A DNA stretch of 64,000 bases from Tillus elongatus (GCA_964006375.1 OZ023267.1:85359406-85423405); one strand, 5' to 3'; shown: positions 1 through 11,339, numbered from the stretch's first letter. Program-made: numbers and translations. Notes: generated by a model from the sequence alone, not told the origin.

Positions 1-363
1 GCCGTGAGAACCGTAACAACGTCTGTGCGAAATTACCAGTAAATCGTATGAACGTTCGTTGCGAGTGCCGCGTATAGGACGTTTTAGGGACAACAAAGTA
101 GGCGGAGTCTCACCTGGGCACTGATTTAGCTGCGGCTGCACTGTGAACTACGCTTGCTCTTCACGATATTTCTAACTTCTCAAATTGGCAAATACAATAA
201 CAGACAAGAAGGGCGTGGTGTCATTTTGATCGACACACTTCAGAGGGCAAAATAATAATGGAGAAGAAAAAAAAGGTCTGATGAGTAAAATGTGGTGTCG
301 GTGGAACAATAGCTAATTGCGATTAGGTTACGGATCGAGTGTTTGTAATGTTTGTAAATTTGT

Positions 364-379
364 GACTCTGAAAAGAGCC
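364..379 (-). terminator. Histone mRNA 3' stem-loop of H2B copy 1
   Basis: On the minus strand, about 65 bases after the H2B stop, the sequence GGCTCTTTTCAGAGTC matches the animal replication-dependent histone stem-loop at 15 of 16 positions. Its presence shows that the H2B copies derive from a genomic histone gene and not from a polyadenylated retrocopy. Confidence 0.85.
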
Positions 380-443
380 GACTTTTTTTCTCTCCAAGTG
401 TTCCGTCTAATGTGACACAATTGAAAGGCACACGTTTATTTAT

Positions 444-797
444 TTACTTCGACCTGGTGTATTTGATAACGGGCTTGGTGCCTTCGCTGACTGCGTGTTT
501 GGCGAGTTTAACGGGTAGAAGGTGCCTGCCGGTGGTCTCGATCTCCCTGCTTGTTATTGTGGATCTGTTGTTGTAACGAGCGAGCCTGGAGGCATCGGCG
601 GTGATGCGCTCCAATATGTCGTTGACGAAGCTCTCCATTATGCTTATGGCTTTGATCGAGATACGGTGTCGGGATGTACTTGCTTCAGCCTTTTGTGAAC
701 ACTCCTTCATTCTCCGCTTCTTTTTGTCGCCCTTGGAGATGTTCTTCTGAGCCTTGCAGTTCTTCTTGATAACTTTAATTCTAGCCTTCGGTGGCAT
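444..797 (-). pseudogene. Histone H2B, copy 1 (helix-1 segment deleted)
   Basis: The translation has a basic N-terminal tail, the core segment [17 protein letters not shown], the STITSREIE segment and the C-terminal [15 protein letters not shown] segment, so it is H2B. The frame is open from ATG 797 to the stop, but the tyrosine-rich first helix (YAIYIYK in copy 3) is missing and replaced by an out-of-frame stretch. A short deletion there appears to have restored a frame already broken in the loop after helix 1. A protein lacking this helix could not form a normal H2A-H2B dimer. Flanking spacer and 3' stem-loop match copy 3 at 27,349. Confidence 0.85.
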
Positions 798-1364
798 CTT
801 GTCGTACAGTATACAGAACAAACGTAGGAAAGATAGTGACGGTACGCTTTTTTTTTCTTTGGTCTTTAACTTTATTTTTCGGGTGTTGCTTCCGTAACCT
901 TACATGGCTTGTTTACGTTGTGTTGCCCTTTAAATGGGTGTCGATTGTCATTGACTGTCCGCAGCGAAATCGACTTCGTTTTTGTAACGTGGCGCTGTGG
1001 ACGTAGGTCACTCTCAAAGAATCCGACCCCGTCATTCGTGCCGGCCAACTACTATCTATAAAGGCATACCGCAATGACCACACCACTTTCAGAGGTGGCA
1101 CAGCAGTGTATGTTCAAAAAAATATTGACCACTTTTTGTTCTCAGTTCGTAGTTTACCCTAGTTCACAGTGCAGCCGCAGACAAGTCAGGATGTTTTATC
1201 GGTTTTTCACGTACACCTTTTTGTGTAAAATGGACTTGGGAGTCACATTCCCTGGATAAAACAATTGCTACAATGTTTCATGTCCCTATTAGAGATGACA
1301 CATGATTCAGTTTTGACGGAGTAGCTTTTTTTAATTTTTAATAGTTTTTTAACAAACTACAGGC
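798..1364. other. H2B upstream spacer
   Basis: There is no gene here. The sequence is shared with 27,717-28,200. Part of it (around 905-1,130) also resembles the region upstream of H2B copy 2. It presumably contained the H2B promoter; a TATA-like TGTATACTGTACGAC lies just before the start codon on the minus strand. Confidence 0.5.
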
Positions 1365-1589
1365 TTACGAAAGCTGAAATATGAATTGGAATAGTGAGCC
1401 TGAGTGCGTAGCCTGATTTTTTCTGTTGTATGAAAAACCCACATCAATCTGTGTGTTGCTATCTCTAGACGATTGTAATGTTAGAATATTGAACATTTTA
1501 TTTGTAAAATAATTTAAGAATGAACTGCTTTGTTTCTTTGTAATGTTTACATTGAAATCACCAAAAATCAACGTATTCTGGCATCCGCT

Positions 1590-1673
<84 letters not shown>

Positions 1674-1800
1674 GTTATTGAATATGTCTTTAACTGCGTG
1701 GATGGGGTAGATGCTGGTTTGTATATTACACAAAATCCAAAGTTTCGCAATTGTCTTCAAACAAAATTTTAAATTCATCTGATTTTAAATTATTCCTGAT
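1365..1800 (-). pseudogene. EEP (endonuclease/exonuclease/phosphatase) domain fragment, copy 1
   Basis: The minus-strand translation contains LIFGDFNVN and, further on, DSNTQIDVGF. These resemble the GDFN and T-x-ID motifs of the EEP nuclease fold found in LINE endonucleases and in the C-terminal part of PIF1-like proteins of arthropod virus-like elements. A (TA)n tract encoding alternating Tyr-Ile lies just before GDFN and expands the linker. The catalytic His-containing C-terminus is absent. A second copy is at 28,210-28,600 and a truncated one at 17,650-17,941. Assignment to a PIF1-type gene and not to a LINE is inference from its neighbours. Confidence 0.55.
1593..1670. repeat. (TA)n microsatellite inside the EEP gene
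   Basis: An uninterrupted TA dinucleotide run of about 78 bp. It sits at the same position in the EEP sequence as the tracts at 17,884 and 28,412. Confidence 0.95.
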
Positions 1801-2029
1801 GTATATCGTTGAACCACATGGATATCTCTTGCTCTTTACATAAGATGTGTAAATTCTAAGATGGTCAGGTATCTGCTGAGTTGTCGAAGATTCAACAAGT
1901 AGTATAATCGATGCTTACAAATAGCATTCATCTGCAATAATATCCTTCATATGTGCTTTTAAAGACTGAACGTTTTGGAAAATTACAGTCAAGTAAGATG
2001 AAAAAAAATCTTGTATAAAGTGCAGCGTC

Positions 2030-2460
2030 ATTTTTACAGGCCTCTGAGCAAATGTACTAATTAATTTCACTTTACACAACGTCTTTATTATTCTACTTTA
2101 ATGGAACTTTACAGGTTTCTTTATCCTTCCTAAATTCAGATATTGTAGATGGGCTTTTCATTACTATTTGTTGTCTGAAAGGAAGACCGAAAGGAGGGTC
2201 TTATTTACAAGAAAGATCAGCAGGAGCAAGTACGATAGATAATAAAATAATTTAGGTGTTTCCGCCGATCCAAATATGTTAATTTTTTCGTTGTTTAACG
2301 TTAGTGACTAACTACCTGCACAAGAATATAAGCAGGGATATAGATGTAAGATATTTAGGATTATTTATAACTCTGATGACGTTAACTCGGTTAAGTAAAG
2401 GATCGTCAGGTTTCTTTAAATATATTGTAGTTATTTGAGTTCTCTGTCAAAGTACATGCT
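2030..2460 (+). repeat. Repeat family B, copy 1
   Basis: A non-coding block running from about GGCCTCTGAGCAAATG to TTGTAGTTATTTGAG. Other copies are at about 17,210-17,650 (minus) and 28,790-29,200 (plus). Shorter versions of its left part are at 13,000-13,210 (minus) and 32,590-32,812 (plus), and of its right part at 12,760-12,960. No protein motif was recognised. Confidence 0.75.
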
Positions 2461-3509
2461 AATGTAACAACATTCCCTATCATACTCGGAAATAATATTT
2501 GAAGAGACCCGTACCCTAAACGTATAAACTATCCGACGCCTCTGCCAACGTACAAGTCAAAACACCATTCATTTACTATCATCATATTCGGAATTAAAAA
2601 AATTGAATAAACTCCTACCCTAAACATGTAAATTTTGCGACGCCTATGCCAACGCACAAGCCGATGTATTTTGCCTTCCGTATCATATTAGCCTACCTCG
2701 AGCGGGGAAACATGTTGCCGGATGGTAACGCGTTAAACACTCCTACACTGCCGCCGTATCTCTCTTAGAACATAAGACTGAATTTCCCCATCTCAACAGT
2801 GGCGGGCTGCTTAGAATGCAATGTTTGGGTGTCGGGTATTTACAATGTACACTTCTTGTGGAGAATTTTCACATAGAAGTAATCACTTAGGCAAAACGAA
2901 CCCAGACCAACGACGTGACTTGACTGAAAATATACCAATCCATATAGGCGTCTTATCCTGCTTGGAACATACAGCTGATCGCATGATGTCAGAAAAACAA
3001 CAATTTAAGATTACATAGCTTGGACCTAAGAGCATGTTTAAAGCTAAGATATGATCGAATTTAAAATGGGGACGTAATGGCATCAACTGACCATTGGAAA
3101 ACGTTGCCACGTTTAAACCAAACCTGCGTAAAACATTAGCATTGCATCGACAGAACCAAATACAATAATATAATATCAAAGCAAGTTTCAAAATAAAATA
3201 TTAGCTGCTGCGGCTAGTTAGACTTAATTAAAGAATTTAGGAGAACAAAATTCACATTGGGACCCTGAAGCAGACACTCACATATGTAATCTCTGTTGGA
3301 CAATGTCGCAAAGCTAAAATAACCGCGTGCAAATTTGAATACATTGACGTAAGCAAGGTACTTACGTAACTACTGACAAGAGACTTAAGCAAGTTTTAAA
3401 CCATCACGACATTACGTGCTAAAGATGGTCAAGCTTATTGAAAGCAAGGCAAAACAAAAGTAAAGTGCACGGATGCTATTATGAATAAACAAATTACAAG
3501 CAGTAGAAG
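2461..3509. other. No recognisable gene; degenerate 105-bp tandem duplication
   Basis: Around 2,475-2,575 and 2,578-2,680 two diverged copies of one segment follow each other, each containing a variant of TACCCTAAAC then CGACGCC then GCCAACG. The rest shows no gene. Confidence 0.4.
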
Positions 3510-3840
3510 AAATGATGACTATTTTATCTCGCACGTAGCACAGACCCCAAAGTCATTTCCACCTCACCATACCAGGAACAGGGACGTATCATATAATCCC
3601 CCTTCACCTCAGTCAGTCGTGTAGGGATCCTTAACGTGCCCAACATTACATGGCACACGGCACCGACGCTTCGTGCCGCCGTAGACGGAGCATGAAAACC
3701 TCCAAATAGATCAACCACAATGTATGGAAAAGAAAATGCCGCTTACACTGGGAGCCTACCCGACTGGAAATCGAACGGAGGACCTCTGTCCACGGGAACA
3801 CACACTATTACCACCAGATCGCTGAAACACATGGGATTAA
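3510..3840 (-). repeat. Probable tRNA-derived SINE
   Basis: On the minus strand the 5' part has an A-box-like AGCGATCTGGTGG and, about 35-40 bases on, a B-box-like GGTCCTCCGTTCGATTTCC. This is the layout of a tRNA-type RNA polymerase III promoter. It is followed by an unrelated GC-richer body ending near 3,530. There is no clear A-rich tail or target duplication, so the ends are approximate. Confidence 0.4.
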
Positions 3841-6059
3841 AACCGTTGACAGAATAAAAGGTAAAACTAAAGCAATAATAATAGCAAAACCTGTTGGATG
3901 CAATCCAGGACAAAAAATGCTTTCAACAACGTCACTCGACAGATGGTAGAGCTTGAACCCATCAACGAAGTGCTAAACCTACAACAAATTAAAAACTGTC
4001 GGGGACAGAGAATTATGGATATGGTGACAAAGCGACGTCTCCTTTAGACTCCAAATCTATAGAGAAAATGCAAACGTTCACACACAAGTGTAAGCCAGAT
4101 TACAACATTTTAAACAGCCCTGTATCTAAGCTACATTCTACAGATTTGCACGGGCAATCGTGCTGAGTTTAGGCACAATTTGGCATGTCTAGTCCAGCGA
4201 TGTCTTCCGGAATGTTACCTTGACAGACAACCCACCTTGGTCATCTCGCTGGTAGGTGTACAGGAACGTGTCCATGGGAGCTGGCCCTCTCTTGGGATGG
4301 TCGTTATTCAGCGACACCGCAGATGTTTAACGGCTGCTGAAACATATTTCACACGGTAGAAAACTGTAAAGTTAATTTGTTTGCGTTTGTCTCTGTTCAA
4401 TTGTTCCAATCTTTAAACCATAGTCACCTGGTCACAAATGCAACAGTGTAAGCTGCTTAGCAGCTTTTAAATTTGTAGTAACCCAGTAATAAATGATTAA
4501 ATATTGCAAAAAGTTAAGGATAATTTGCAAAATTATTGCAAATTTAATTGCAATCCTGGTCACGGCTTTGAAGTGTAATATCCCCAAACGCTGATCGAAT
4601 TTTTACAAACAAAAGGAACAAAGCAACTAATATGATACAACTAAAATGGCAACATAGCATGATATTGTGTAATACCTAATTTAAACATGTTTTGTTTTAA
4701 AGAAAATGCATCTTAGTCTGTCTTGCATTGTTGACTAATATGTACTTGAATACCTGACTCCATTAAATTACTACGGGTGACCTGAAATGTATTCACTTAC
4801 CTTACTTTAAAGGCCTCTACATTTGCTTACTAAGAATGAATAATTTTCTGGGCTACCAGGATGGATTAAGGCGTGAAAATCTAGGGTTAGGACCAGGTTG
4901 TGTTTGTTCAGACTATGGGTTGGAACATTGTGAGAGAAACGCTATAATTCGCAAACACTTAATTTATTTAACAAAGTTTCCCATTGGACCAATACAGTGA
5001 AACGGACATGAAAGCACAGACATCTAGGCGCCCTATTGCTACGAGAAATCACACGGATGGGCCTAATATTACACATATGGGGAATGCACTAGCATAAAAA
5101 TTTGGATCGCTTGGAGGGGTGATGACCTGGTGTGGATCAAGGTCTCCGATGTCACTCTCAGTTCCCACAGTGGTGTAGAATTAAGATTGGTATTTTCATT
5201 TCATTGTTCATTATTTAGATTTTATTGGTTTAATCGTTCAAATTTCAGGTTTAGTTTGTCTTTGCTTTATTACCGTGGGACTGATTGAGCAACACCGCAG
5301 AACACGACACCACACCCGGGCATATACTTGAGGCTAACCGACTCCTCCCTCTACGTCTCTCATGTGGCCATTGGTCACTAGGAAATGACGCATTGCGCAT
5401 TTGGGTTGCCTTTTCCACTTCCATGGTGCCACAGTTAAGATTTTTCGCGAGCCCTTTCTTGGGCTATAGCCTCACTGGAGGTCTTAGATTTTCGGAGGTT
5501 TGGCAGGTCAAGAAGTAGAAAGTTCACCCAAATACCGCTTGAAAAGTATTTTGTTTTGGACCTGTAGGCTGTAGGAGGCGCAAGGGGAAGGTATTGTTGT
5601 AATTCAGGCCAGATCACTGTTGACTGACTAAGCGGAGACGGTAACAAACCTAATACTACCTCGCCCAATATTTTGACGTGTATCGCAAGCCTTTCAACTA
5701 ATTACTGACCTTCAGGTTGCCCTCTCGTTTCAGTCATGCAAAACTGTGATAAATCGCGAAGTCCTTCATAGACTATGCCTCACTGGAGGTCTTAAATGTT
5801 CGGATAGTGGCACTTAGTGAAACAAGGCTTCACCTGAATGTCATTCTAGACACAAGGAGAATAATTACACAACTTTGTCAAAACACAGGGGAAAGTACTT
5901 CATTTATTCTATATCCCTTTGCTTTATTTTCCGAACCGTCCAGTGCACACCACATATTCTCAATTTCAAGTTTTAGTTTAATACAAAAGGGGGAGCCAAG
6001 ATGTATGTTTCAGGTACAAAACAATTTCATCAGGTAACATATGAAATAATGAGATTCCT
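3841..6059. other. No gene recognised
   Basis: AT-rich DNA with only short open frames and no recognisable protein motifs. A short segment around 5,465-5,520 (CCTCACTGGAGGTCTTA) recurs in diverged form near 5,780, suggesting an old local duplication. Confidence 0.5.
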
Positions 6060-7130
6060 AACTTCAGGTTTTAGTTTCAAAGTGCATTAAAAGTGTGCCA
6101 CATATTTTTGACTTCAAGTTTCAGTTTCAATATTACACAGAGATGGAATTACATACCTTCAGTTGTAAGTTTCGGGTTTAAGATTACCTCATGTAGAGCA
6201 AGATATTGCTGGTTTCCTATTTCAGGTTCAAAATTGTATTATGTAAGACTAGATACTGTTGATTTCAAATTTCAGATTCAAATTATTTTATATAGAGCTA
6301 CGGACCTCTCGTTTTCAAGTTTCAGATTCAAAATTATATTCTAAAGAGCTGCATAATTTTGGTTTCCAGATTCAAACTTAATTCACATTATAATAAGATA
6401 CATACTTCTGGTTTCATAATTCAGATTTAAATTATATTATAAAGAGCTACAGAATTCTGGTTTCACGATTTAGACCCAAATTATATTGTAAAGAACTACA
6501 TAACTCTGGTTTCAGGATTGAGATTTAAATTATATTATAAAGAGCTACATAATTCTGGTTTTACGATTCAGATTTAAACCATATTATAAAGAGCTACATA
6601 ATTCCGGTTTCACGATTCAGATTTGAGTTATATTATCAAGAGCAACGTACTTCTGGTTTCACAATTCAGATTTAAATTATATTATAAAGAGCTACTTAAT
6701 TCTGGTTTCACGATTCAGATTCAAATTATATTATCAAGAGCAACGTACTTCTGGTTTCACAATTCAGATTTAAATTATATTATAAAGAGCTACTTAATTC
6801 TGGTTTCACGACTCAGATTCAAATTATGTTATCAAGAGCAACGCACTTCTGGTTTCACAATTCAGATTTAAATTATATTATAAAGAGCCAGATAATTGTG
6901 GTTTCACGATTTAGATTTAAATTATATTATAAAGAGATACATAATTCTGGTTTTACGATTTAGACTTAAATTATATTATAAAGAATTACATAATTCTGGT
7001 TTCAGGATTCAGATTTAAATTATATTATAAAGAGCTACAGAATTCTGGTTTCACGATTCAGATTTAAATTATATTATCAAGAGCAACGCACTTCTGGTGT
7101 CACAATTCAGATTTAAATTATATTATAAAT
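6060..7130. repeat. 49-bp minisatellite array
   Basis: About 20 head-to-tail units of 49 bp. The consensus contains TTCTGGTTTCACGATTCAG, then TTTAAATTATATTATAAAGAG. Units before about 6,360 are more diverged; those at 6,620-6,870 are most alike and show a two-unit alternation (ATCAAGAGCAACG against ATAAAGAGCTACTTA). The array stops against LINE-derived sequence at about 7,135. Open frames in it are by-products of the repeat. Confidence 0.9.
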
Positions 7131-7134
7131 TATA

Positions 7135-7790
7135 TATGAAAAAAAGAAAAAAGGAGCAAGCACCGAAACATTGCTGAAGTGGCAGCGAGAATGGAAACAG
7201 TAAAAGTCTACATCCCGGTGGACAAAAAGGCTCATTCCACATATATAGACATGGATATCGAGAGAGCATTGTGAGGTGGGTTATTATTATTTCTGTCAGG
7301 TATGGGCGTTTCAGGTCTTACCTGAGTAAAACGAAAATAGTTGACAAATAAGAATCTACCTATTGTGGTGATAGAGATATACCAGAACACACCGTTTTTG
7401 AGTGCGCAAGATGGCCGCAAATGGGAGAACAAATGTAAATAATATTGGCAGAAATGTAACAGCATCTAATGTCGTGGAGAATATGCTGGGAAGTGAAATG
7501 GTGTGGAAGACTGTGGGAATAGAAGTCGTAGGAATTACACAGTCAGAGGAGGATAAAGACAGGATGTAGGAGTTTTTAAAACAAGAAGAGTTAGGGACGT
7601 GGTGAAGCAATGCCAACGAGTTGTTTACGCCACCTCTCTAGGTTTCAAGGGGGTGTTTAGTGGGTAGTGTCGACCTGGAGGGAAGGGGAGTCTGGTTTCC
7701 AGCAACGTTAACAAGGCTAGGGCGAATACTGGATCCATAAGTGACGAGAGAGAAAAACAAGCTTGTAGTTTACGGTTGGTTACCTGTAAT
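7135..7790 (+). pseudogene. R1-like LINE 3' end, copy a
   Basis: On the plus strand, in broken frames, the translation shows IPEHTVFECARW, then NVVENMLGSEMVWKTVG and SEEDKDRM. This matches the C-terminal zinc-knuckle region and tail of R1-clade LINE polyproteins. In-frame stops and a frameshift near 7,445 disable it. The 3' UTR ends near AAAAACAAGC at about 7,765, and histone spacer follows. Copies are at 13,700-14,375 (minus) and 31,450-32,110 (plus). Confidence 0.65.
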
Positions 7791-8285
7791 AGACGCTCCG
7801 CCGTGAGAACTGGAGTAACGTCTGTGCGAAAATACCACCAAATCGAATGAATGTTCGTTGCGAGTTTCGCCTATACGATGTTTTAGGGTCTACAATGTAG
7901 TTGGGCGCTGACTTGACTGCGGCTGCACTGTGAACTACACTGGCTCTTCACGATATTTCGAAGTACTCAAATTGGTAAATACAATAACAGACAAGAAGGG
8001 CATAGTGTCATTTCGATCGACACACTTTAAAGAGCAAAATAATAATTGAGAAGAAAGAACGTATGCACGTTTGTTGCAGGGCCGCTAATGGGATGTTTTA
8101 GGGACAACAAAGTAGGTGGAGTCTCACCTGGGCGCCGACTTAGCTGCGGCTGCACTGTGAACTACGCTGAACTACGAACTGAGAAGAAGGTGGTGAATAT
8201 TTGTTTAAACATACACTGCCGTGCCAACTTATAGATAGATGTTGGCCGACACCAATGACGGGGAGGGAATCGTTGATAGTGACCT
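7791..8285 (+). repeat. Histone spacer family A, two partial units
   Basis: Two successive partial copies of the spacer found downstream of H2B at 1-300 and 26,886-27,180, recognisable by CTGCGGCTGCACTGTGAACTAC and CGATCGACACACTT. Neither is followed by H2B. The same two-part structure recurs inverted at 13,215-13,700 and direct at 32,110-32,590. Confidence 0.75.
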
Positions 8286-8501
8286 ACGTCCACAGCGCCG
8301 CTTAACTAAACCGGAGTCGATTTCGGTGCGGACCGTCATAACAATCGACACACATTTAAAGGGCAACAGAAAATCCGAAAACCTGACTACAATGGTGAGG
8401 TTACGGAAGCAACAACCGAAAAATATAATTAAAGACCAAAGAAAAAGAAAAGCGGACGGCCACTACCGTTCCGACGTCTGTTATATATACTGTACGACAA
8501 G

Positions 8502-8872
8502 ATACCACCGAAGGCTATAGGTAGTAAATTTATCAAGAAGGCCTGCAAGGCGCAGAAGAATATCTCCGAGGCCGACAAAAACAAGCGCAGGATGAAGGAG
8601 AGCTACGCAATTTATATTTACCAAATACTGAAGCAAGTACATGCCGACCCCGTAACTCGAGCAAGGCCATAAGCATAATGGATAGCTTCGTCAACGACAT
8701 ATTGGAGCGCATCACCGCCGAAGCCTCCAGGCTCGCTCATTACAACAACAGATCCACGATAACCAGCCGTGAGATCGAGACCACCGTCAGGCACCTTCTG
8801 CCCGGTAAACTCGCCAAACACGCAGTCAGCGAAGGCACCAAGCCGGTTATCAAGTACACCATCATGAAGTAA
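8502..8872 (+). pseudogene. Histone H2B, copy 2 (start lost, frameshift)
   Basis: Here the start codon ATG is ATA (8,502-8,504). The first frame encodes the basic tail and the first helix ([14 protein letters not shown]). It shifts near 8,650, and the second frame, from 8,678, encodes [20 protein letters not shown] through to [20 protein letters not shown]-like GTTATATATACTG lies about 25 bases upstream. This copy is opposite in orientation to copies 1 and 3 and shares their unusual substitutions. Confidence 0.9.
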
Positions 8873-9345
8873 ATAAATAAACGTGTGCTTTTCAATTGTG
8901 TCACATTAGACGGAAAACTTGGAGAGAAAAAAGGCGGCGCTTATCAGTGTTTCAAATTTACATACATTTTGTGATAAGTACGCTCGATCCGTTACCTAAT
9001 CGCAATTAGCTATTGTTTGACCGACGCCACATTTCACTCATCAGAACCTTTTTTTTCTTCTCGGTTATTATTTTGCCCTCTGAAGTGTGCCGATCGAAAT
9101 GACACCACGCTCTTCTTGTCTGTTATTGTATTTGCCAATTTGAGTAGTTCGAAATATCGTGAAGAGCCAGCGAAGTTCACAGTGCAGCTGCAGCCAAGTC
9201 AGCGCCCAGATGAGACTCCGCCTACTTTGCTGTCCCTAAAACGTCCTATACGCGGCACTCGCAACGAACGTTCATACGATTTACTGGTAATTTCGCACAG
9301 ACGTTGCTACGGTTCTCACGGCGGAACGTCTAGTAACCGACCGTA
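8873..9345 (-). repeat. Histone spacer family A (inverted) with degenerate 3' stem-loop
   Basis: Downstream of H2B copy 2. GGCGCTTATCAGTGTT at 8,934-8,949 sits where the histone stem-loop should be, but its stem is broken. The rest is the reverse complement of 1-300. Confidence 0.75.
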
Positions 9346-9460
9346 GACTTTCACGCTCTTTTTTTTTCTCGTCACTTTTAGATCCCGTATCCGCCCTACC
9401 CTTGTTAACGTCGCTGGACACCATAAAGTGATAAAACCACAAATACTAGGATCTTTTTAT
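9346..9460 (-). repeat. R1-like LINE 3' UTR fragment
   Basis: This is the reverse complement of the LINE tail at 26,775-26,885, including TGGTTTTATCACTTTATGGT and CGTTAACAAGGGTAGGGCGG. It abuts the histone spacer at the same junction as in the other copies. Confidence 0.7.
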
Positions 9461-10149
9461 TTAGGGCAATCGACTGTGATAATTGTTTATGGATAACTTC
9501 GCTTAGGTGGATAAGTTTCACCTGCAGCGCCATGTAATGAATGTAACTTTAATGCTTTATCTGCGTCGACTGCTCCAATCAAAATAAAGCAATTTATTTC
9601 GCTCTGGGCTTTAGTTTTAACCGCAAAAACACGCTTCTATTGTATTTGAAAATATTACACATGTAGCAAGGAGGTATGCAGTAGCAAAAACGGCCATCTT
9701 TCAGCATTGTATTGTATGTAGTAGGACTTCACCCGGCTTGAATTAGAGCTCTTGCTTCATTCATCACGGTTTGCTCCCAAAAGTGTTCGAATTGTTGTAA
9801 CTATACCAGGATTTCTCACATGTTCATGTTAAATAATCGGGCTGCTGCATTAGATGTTACTTGTACATCTCCAATCGTGCCACTCGTCTCTCTACTGCCA
9901 TTTAATAGTAGAACAGCTGAAGACCAAACGTAAAAATATCTTGTTGGTTGATTGCAGAATCACAGGGCAAACGAACTGGTTTGAGAAGCCTATGTGTGTA
10001 TTTCTTTCCCTTTGATTGTCTCGTCCTGCACAGGGTCAGCGATTATATGTAGTCTGCTTAATTTCGGTACCTAATTAATCTAGATACTGCATGTGCTCCC
10101 AAGATAGAATCATCTTATGCAGGAAGCGAATATACTGAAGCTGGGGAGG
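9461..10149. other. No intact gene; weak DJR-like trace
   Basis: On the minus strand near 9,620-9,540 a short stretch reads GAVDADKAL. This resembles the ADADKAL start of the DJR-like gene at 15,030, but it cannot be followed further. The rest shows nothing. Confidence 0.3.
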
Positions 10150-10880
10150 CTTGATTGCTGGTATTTATAAACAAAATAATATGGTGGTCTCTGTCTCAAT
10201 TCCAATATCACAATGATCTCCTCACCTTGAAACGTCACAACTACTCAATTCTGATCGGTGAGGTTTACATTTATATGCGAAATAATGCGGGTCGTAAGTG
10301 GGATAAAAACCTTACTATATGGTTTTATATCAACGGCGTAACCTGGATCTACTATAGGAGTAAACTTATATACTGTATGTACGCATAACCTACGGGTTTA
10401 CCATCTACAATATTACACTATCACAATTTCCATGGGTAAATCGGAAAGATGCACTTTACCAGTGGTAATACGTTGTTTAGAAAACCCCAATATTGGGGCT
10501 ATTGAAGCATCGGTAGAAAAGTCTATATGATACTGACATGTTATCTCACATTTTAAAGTGTTGTTGTTGACTTTTAGCGAAACAGCTTTACCACGTCGAT
10601 GTTGTTCTCTACTGCAGGGCACTGATGTTTATCCTTAATATAAGACGCAATGCTCATTCTGAATGTATTTCTCGATATCACTGATTTCATACGAACCATA
10701 GGGAATAATCATTTCTAGCCGACTCTTATCACCCACCACTCACAGCAGAAAAGTAGTGAAACTAGTATACCCACGCTCCATGTGTGGTATAGCGTTATAT
10801 CTGTGAAAGTTTGCAAGCGCGAGCAATTAGTCAAAGTGAGGTTTTAACATTAACGGTGGAAATATTTCAATCGACGTAGA
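10150..10880 (-). pseudogene. Conserved protein of insect virus-like elements, broken
   Basis: Across several minus-strand frames the translation shows IIPYGSYEISDIEKYIQ, then SLKVNNNTLKCEITC, IAPILGFSKQRI, then PGYAVDI and VTFQGEEI. From memory this order matches a conserved but uncharacterised insect protein that co-occurs with DJR, ATPase and PLA2-like genes. No function is assigned. Frameshifts and stops between these segments show decay. The longest single frame is 10,413-10,622. Confidence 0.6.
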
Positions 10881-10989
10881 GCCATTAAAAGCAAGCGTAA
10901 GCGCATTGACTGAAACACAGATACTACTGTTTAAGTACTTTATTTAAAAATTGTAAACATAAGTGACCACATTATAAGTATTATAGTTT
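10881..10989. other. Short spacer
   Basis: No recognised feature between the conserved protein remnant and the PLA2-like fragment. Confidence 0.3.
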
Positions 10990-11230
10990 TGGTATGCATC
11001 ATGATTATACAATATCAATCATGTAGATCGTGCTTGTCGAGAGGCAAGCACGATGTAGAGTATTGATGCCTTGATTACTCGTGAAACGTTCTTTAAATTT
11101 AGTGTCTGGACCACAAAACTGATAACCAGGTACGTGCAGCTCAACAGGTAATTTTTGATTACTGTGTGCAAGACCTTCACCTTCACACACCATCATTTAT
11201 ACTGTTAATGTGGTATGATATATCTGTGTA
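10990..11230 (-). pseudogene. Phospholipase A2-like domain fragment
   Basis: The minus-strand frame 11,005-11,196 contains LPVELHVPGYQFCGPDTK, then GINTLHRAC. This matches the calcium-binding loop (YxxCGPGTK-like) and the start of the catalytic helix of the parvovirus-type PLA2 domain, which in some viruses helps virions leave endosomes. The catalytic His-Asp pair that should follow the AC is absent, because the sequence folds back on itself at about 11,040. The fragment is short and non-functional. Confidence 0.6.
11018..11068. repeat. Imperfect palindrome in the PLA2 fragment
   Basis: The arms around 11,012-11,038 and 11,044-11,070 are near-reverse complements, with CGTGCTTG facing CAAGCACG. 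The plus-strand arm also encodes INHVDRACRE, which resembles the PLA2 motif, so the palindrome looks like a foldback duplication of coding sequence. Confidence 0.6.
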
Positions 11231-11339
11231 TTTATATAGGATGTAGCATTCGTACAAAGTTTTAGTTTACTTAACGATGCGTATTGTAAAACATGCAAAA
11301 GCCAACAGTCACAACATAGATGATGTTGTTACCACATCA

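Larger units (their letters stand above)
1..2460. repeat. Segmental duplicate block (copy 1)
   Basis: This block holds, in order, histone 3' spacer, H2B (minus), H2B upstream spacer, an EEP-like gene (minus) with a (TA)n tract, and repeat family B. The same order and orientation recur at about 26,886-29,200 with high similarity, read by eye. Past about 2,460 the sequence matches nothing else in the window. The left end is cut by the window edge. Confidence 0.8.

Noticed and set aside
3524..3718. 64-codon minus-strand ORF
   Set aside because: It lies inside a probable tRNA-derived SINE body and shows no protein similarity that I recognise.
6623..6871. Repetitive 82-codon ORF in the minisatellite
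   Set aside because: The 49-bp unit is not a multiple of three, so the frame cycles through all phases and stays open only by chance.
6060..7130. CRISPR-like array
   Set aside because: Units are contiguous and similar along their whole length, with no unique spacers, in a eukaryotic context.
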